64,000 nt of DNA from Haloarcula mannanilytica (GTDB taxonomy: Archaea; Halobacteriota; Halobacteria; Halobacteriales; Haloarculaceae): contig NZ_BIXZ01000001.1 in NCBI RefSeq assembly GCF_005406125.1, positions 186,001 to 250,000 on the forward strand, read 5' to 3'. A model generated the notes under the pieces. That model did no database searches. It was not told the DNA's origin and saw only the letters and a program-made list of their open reading frames with translations. This document shows positions 63,408 through 64,000 of this stretch, piece after piece. The translations under genes and the position numbers were made by a program. The number at the start of each line of letters is the position of its first letter. Position 1 is the stretch's first letter.

Positions 63408-64000
63408 ATGCAGTCCATCGATGATATACGACAGATGGTACGCCTGGTCGTCGCCAGTCTCGTGCTGGTTCTCGTGTTGGGGAGCGGTGCTGCGCCGTTG
63501 GCGGTGTCACAGCCGACCGACGAGAGCGTTGGCGTCCAGACGCCCGACGGGTTCGACCGGTCGACGTTCCAGGTCACGCTGTATCAGAACGGGTCTGCGA
63601 GGTGGGCAATTATCCACAGGACCCCGCTCGAAAACGACACCGAGCAACAGCAGTTCGAGGAGTTCGCTCAGAACTTCGAGCAATCCGAACAGCCGCTGTA
63701 TCAGAACTTCGTCGAGCAGTCGACAGCGCTGACACAGTACGGGACGAACGTGACCGACCGGGACATGAGCGCGACCGACTACCAACGGTCGGCGTCGGTC
63801 GACCCGCTCCAGAACACCGGGACGGTGACGATGTCGTTTCGCTGGCGTAACTTCGCCGTCGTCGAGGGCGATTCGGTCGTCGTCAGCGACGTGTTCGACG
63901 GCGGCTTCTACATCGGCCAGAGCCAGTCGTTCGTCTTCGAGCGCGGTCCCGGGCTGAAGTTTGCCGATGTAGATCCGACACCGGATTCACAGAGCGCACC
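63408..64000 (+). CDS. DUF7345-like exported protein, 3' partial
   Basis: The ATG at 63408 (MQSIDDIRQMVRLVVASLVL; a second ATG is nine codons in) opens a frame that runs off the window end. A signal peptide covers about residues 10-35 (LVVASLVLVLVLGSGAAPLA). The exported part shows FQVTLYQNGSARWAIIHRTP, QQQFEEFAQNFEQSEQPLYQ, LTQYGTNVTDRDMSATDYQR, TVTMSFRWRNFAVVEGDSVV, DVFDGGFYIGQSQSFVFERG. This matches the extracellular DUF7345 domain of haloarchaeal membrane regulators, which usually end in a membrane helix and a cytoplasmic DUF7343-type helix-turn-helix; that part is beyond the window. Confidence 0.75.
   Translation, partial: MQSIDDIRQMVRLVVASLVLVLVLGSGAAPLAVSQPTDESVGVQTPDGFDRSTFQVTLYQNGSARWAIIHRTPLENDTEQQQFEEFAQNFEQSEQPLYQNFVEQSTALTQYGTNVTDRDMSATDYQRSASVDPLQNTGTVTMSFRWRNFAVVEGDSVVVSDVFDGGFYIGQSQSFVFERGPGLKFADVDPTPDSQSA

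Overview
The window is a stretch of haloarchaeal chromosome, most like Haloarcula or a close relative. The evidence is high GC, strongly acidic proteins with Asp/Glu/Gly/Thr linkers, Tat-type lipoproteins with GGDGG or TPT linkers, a PGF-CTERM surface protein, archaeal TFE, MBF1, fibrillarin/Nop5 and Trm56, tightly overlapping ATGA gene junctions, and promoters with a TATA box about 25-30 nt before the start codon. Genus is inferred from gene content and sequence style only. Nothing here looks like a large mobile island; this is mostly core metabolism and information processing.

Layout. 1-9.7 kb: tail of a siderophore/cobalamin-type binding protein, a haloarchaeal conserved protein, a thiolase-fold protein overlapping its DUF35 partner, several small conserved proteins, DpsA, then a fused ADP-forming acyl-CoA synthetase overlapping a DRTGG/BioD-like P-loop protein. 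9.7-14.1 kb: a structured intergenic region and the minus-strand biotin operon bioB-bioU-bioF-bioD, in which a BioU-type single-turnover enzyme stands where BioA would be expected. 14.2-18.8 kb: an A-type cytochrome oxidase locus (subunits III, I and II plus a small membrane protein); subunit I carries an extra C-terminal membrane domain. 18.8-24.6 kb: panB, an acyl-CoA dehydrogenase, MBF1, two convergent tRNA-Leu genes each followed by a copy of its own 3' end, a TFB-like protein, the archaeal phosphopantetheine adenylyltransferase and a winged-helix regulator. 24.7-34.6 kb: gshA, fibrillarin/Nop5, DUF5803-DUF2110-TFE, folA-sulfatase, Trm56-DsbA, an epimerase and a YbhB-like protein. 34.6-42.6 kb: DUF2797, a PGF-CTERM surface protein with a small membrane partner, a beta-propeller lipoprotein, a Met/Gly-rich acidic protein, a hybrid PAS/GAF histidine kinase and an acyl-CoA ligase. 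42.7-52.9 kb: the menaquinone genes menA-menC-menE, menB and menD-menF, interrupted by NRDE, HTH, membrane and DnaJ genes. 53-57.5 kb: ribbon-helix-helix, UPF0058, an HTH regulator, an enoyl-CoA isomerase, photolyase and Mn/Fe superoxide dismutase. 57.7-63.1 kb: a branched-chain-amino-acid-type ABC system (livHMGF on minus, binding protein on plus). 63.4 kb to the end: start of a DUF7345-like secreted or membrane protein.

How the genes work together. MenF-MenD-MenC-MenE-MenB-MenA take chorismate to demethylmenaquinone, the quinone pool upstream of an aerobic respiratory chain that ends in oxidases such as the cox locus here. PanB and phosphopantetheine adenylyltransferase serve CoA synthesis, which the thiolase, acyl-CoA dehydrogenase, CoA ligases and ADP-forming synthetase then use. 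DpsA, superoxide dismutase, photolyase and gamma-glutamylcysteine synthesis form a scattered stress-defence set.

The most striking observation is that the liv-type binding protein (57722-59089) is circularly permuted. After the lipobox and linker comes the half that is C-terminal in the family, then a short linker, then the half that is normally N-terminal, ending in a stop exactly at the usual inter-half junction. Other points worth following are the thiolase with Ser in place of the nucleophilic Cys, BioU in the biotin operon, the mirror-image tRNA-Leu unit, MenE without its A10 lysine, and the oxidase subunit I fusion.
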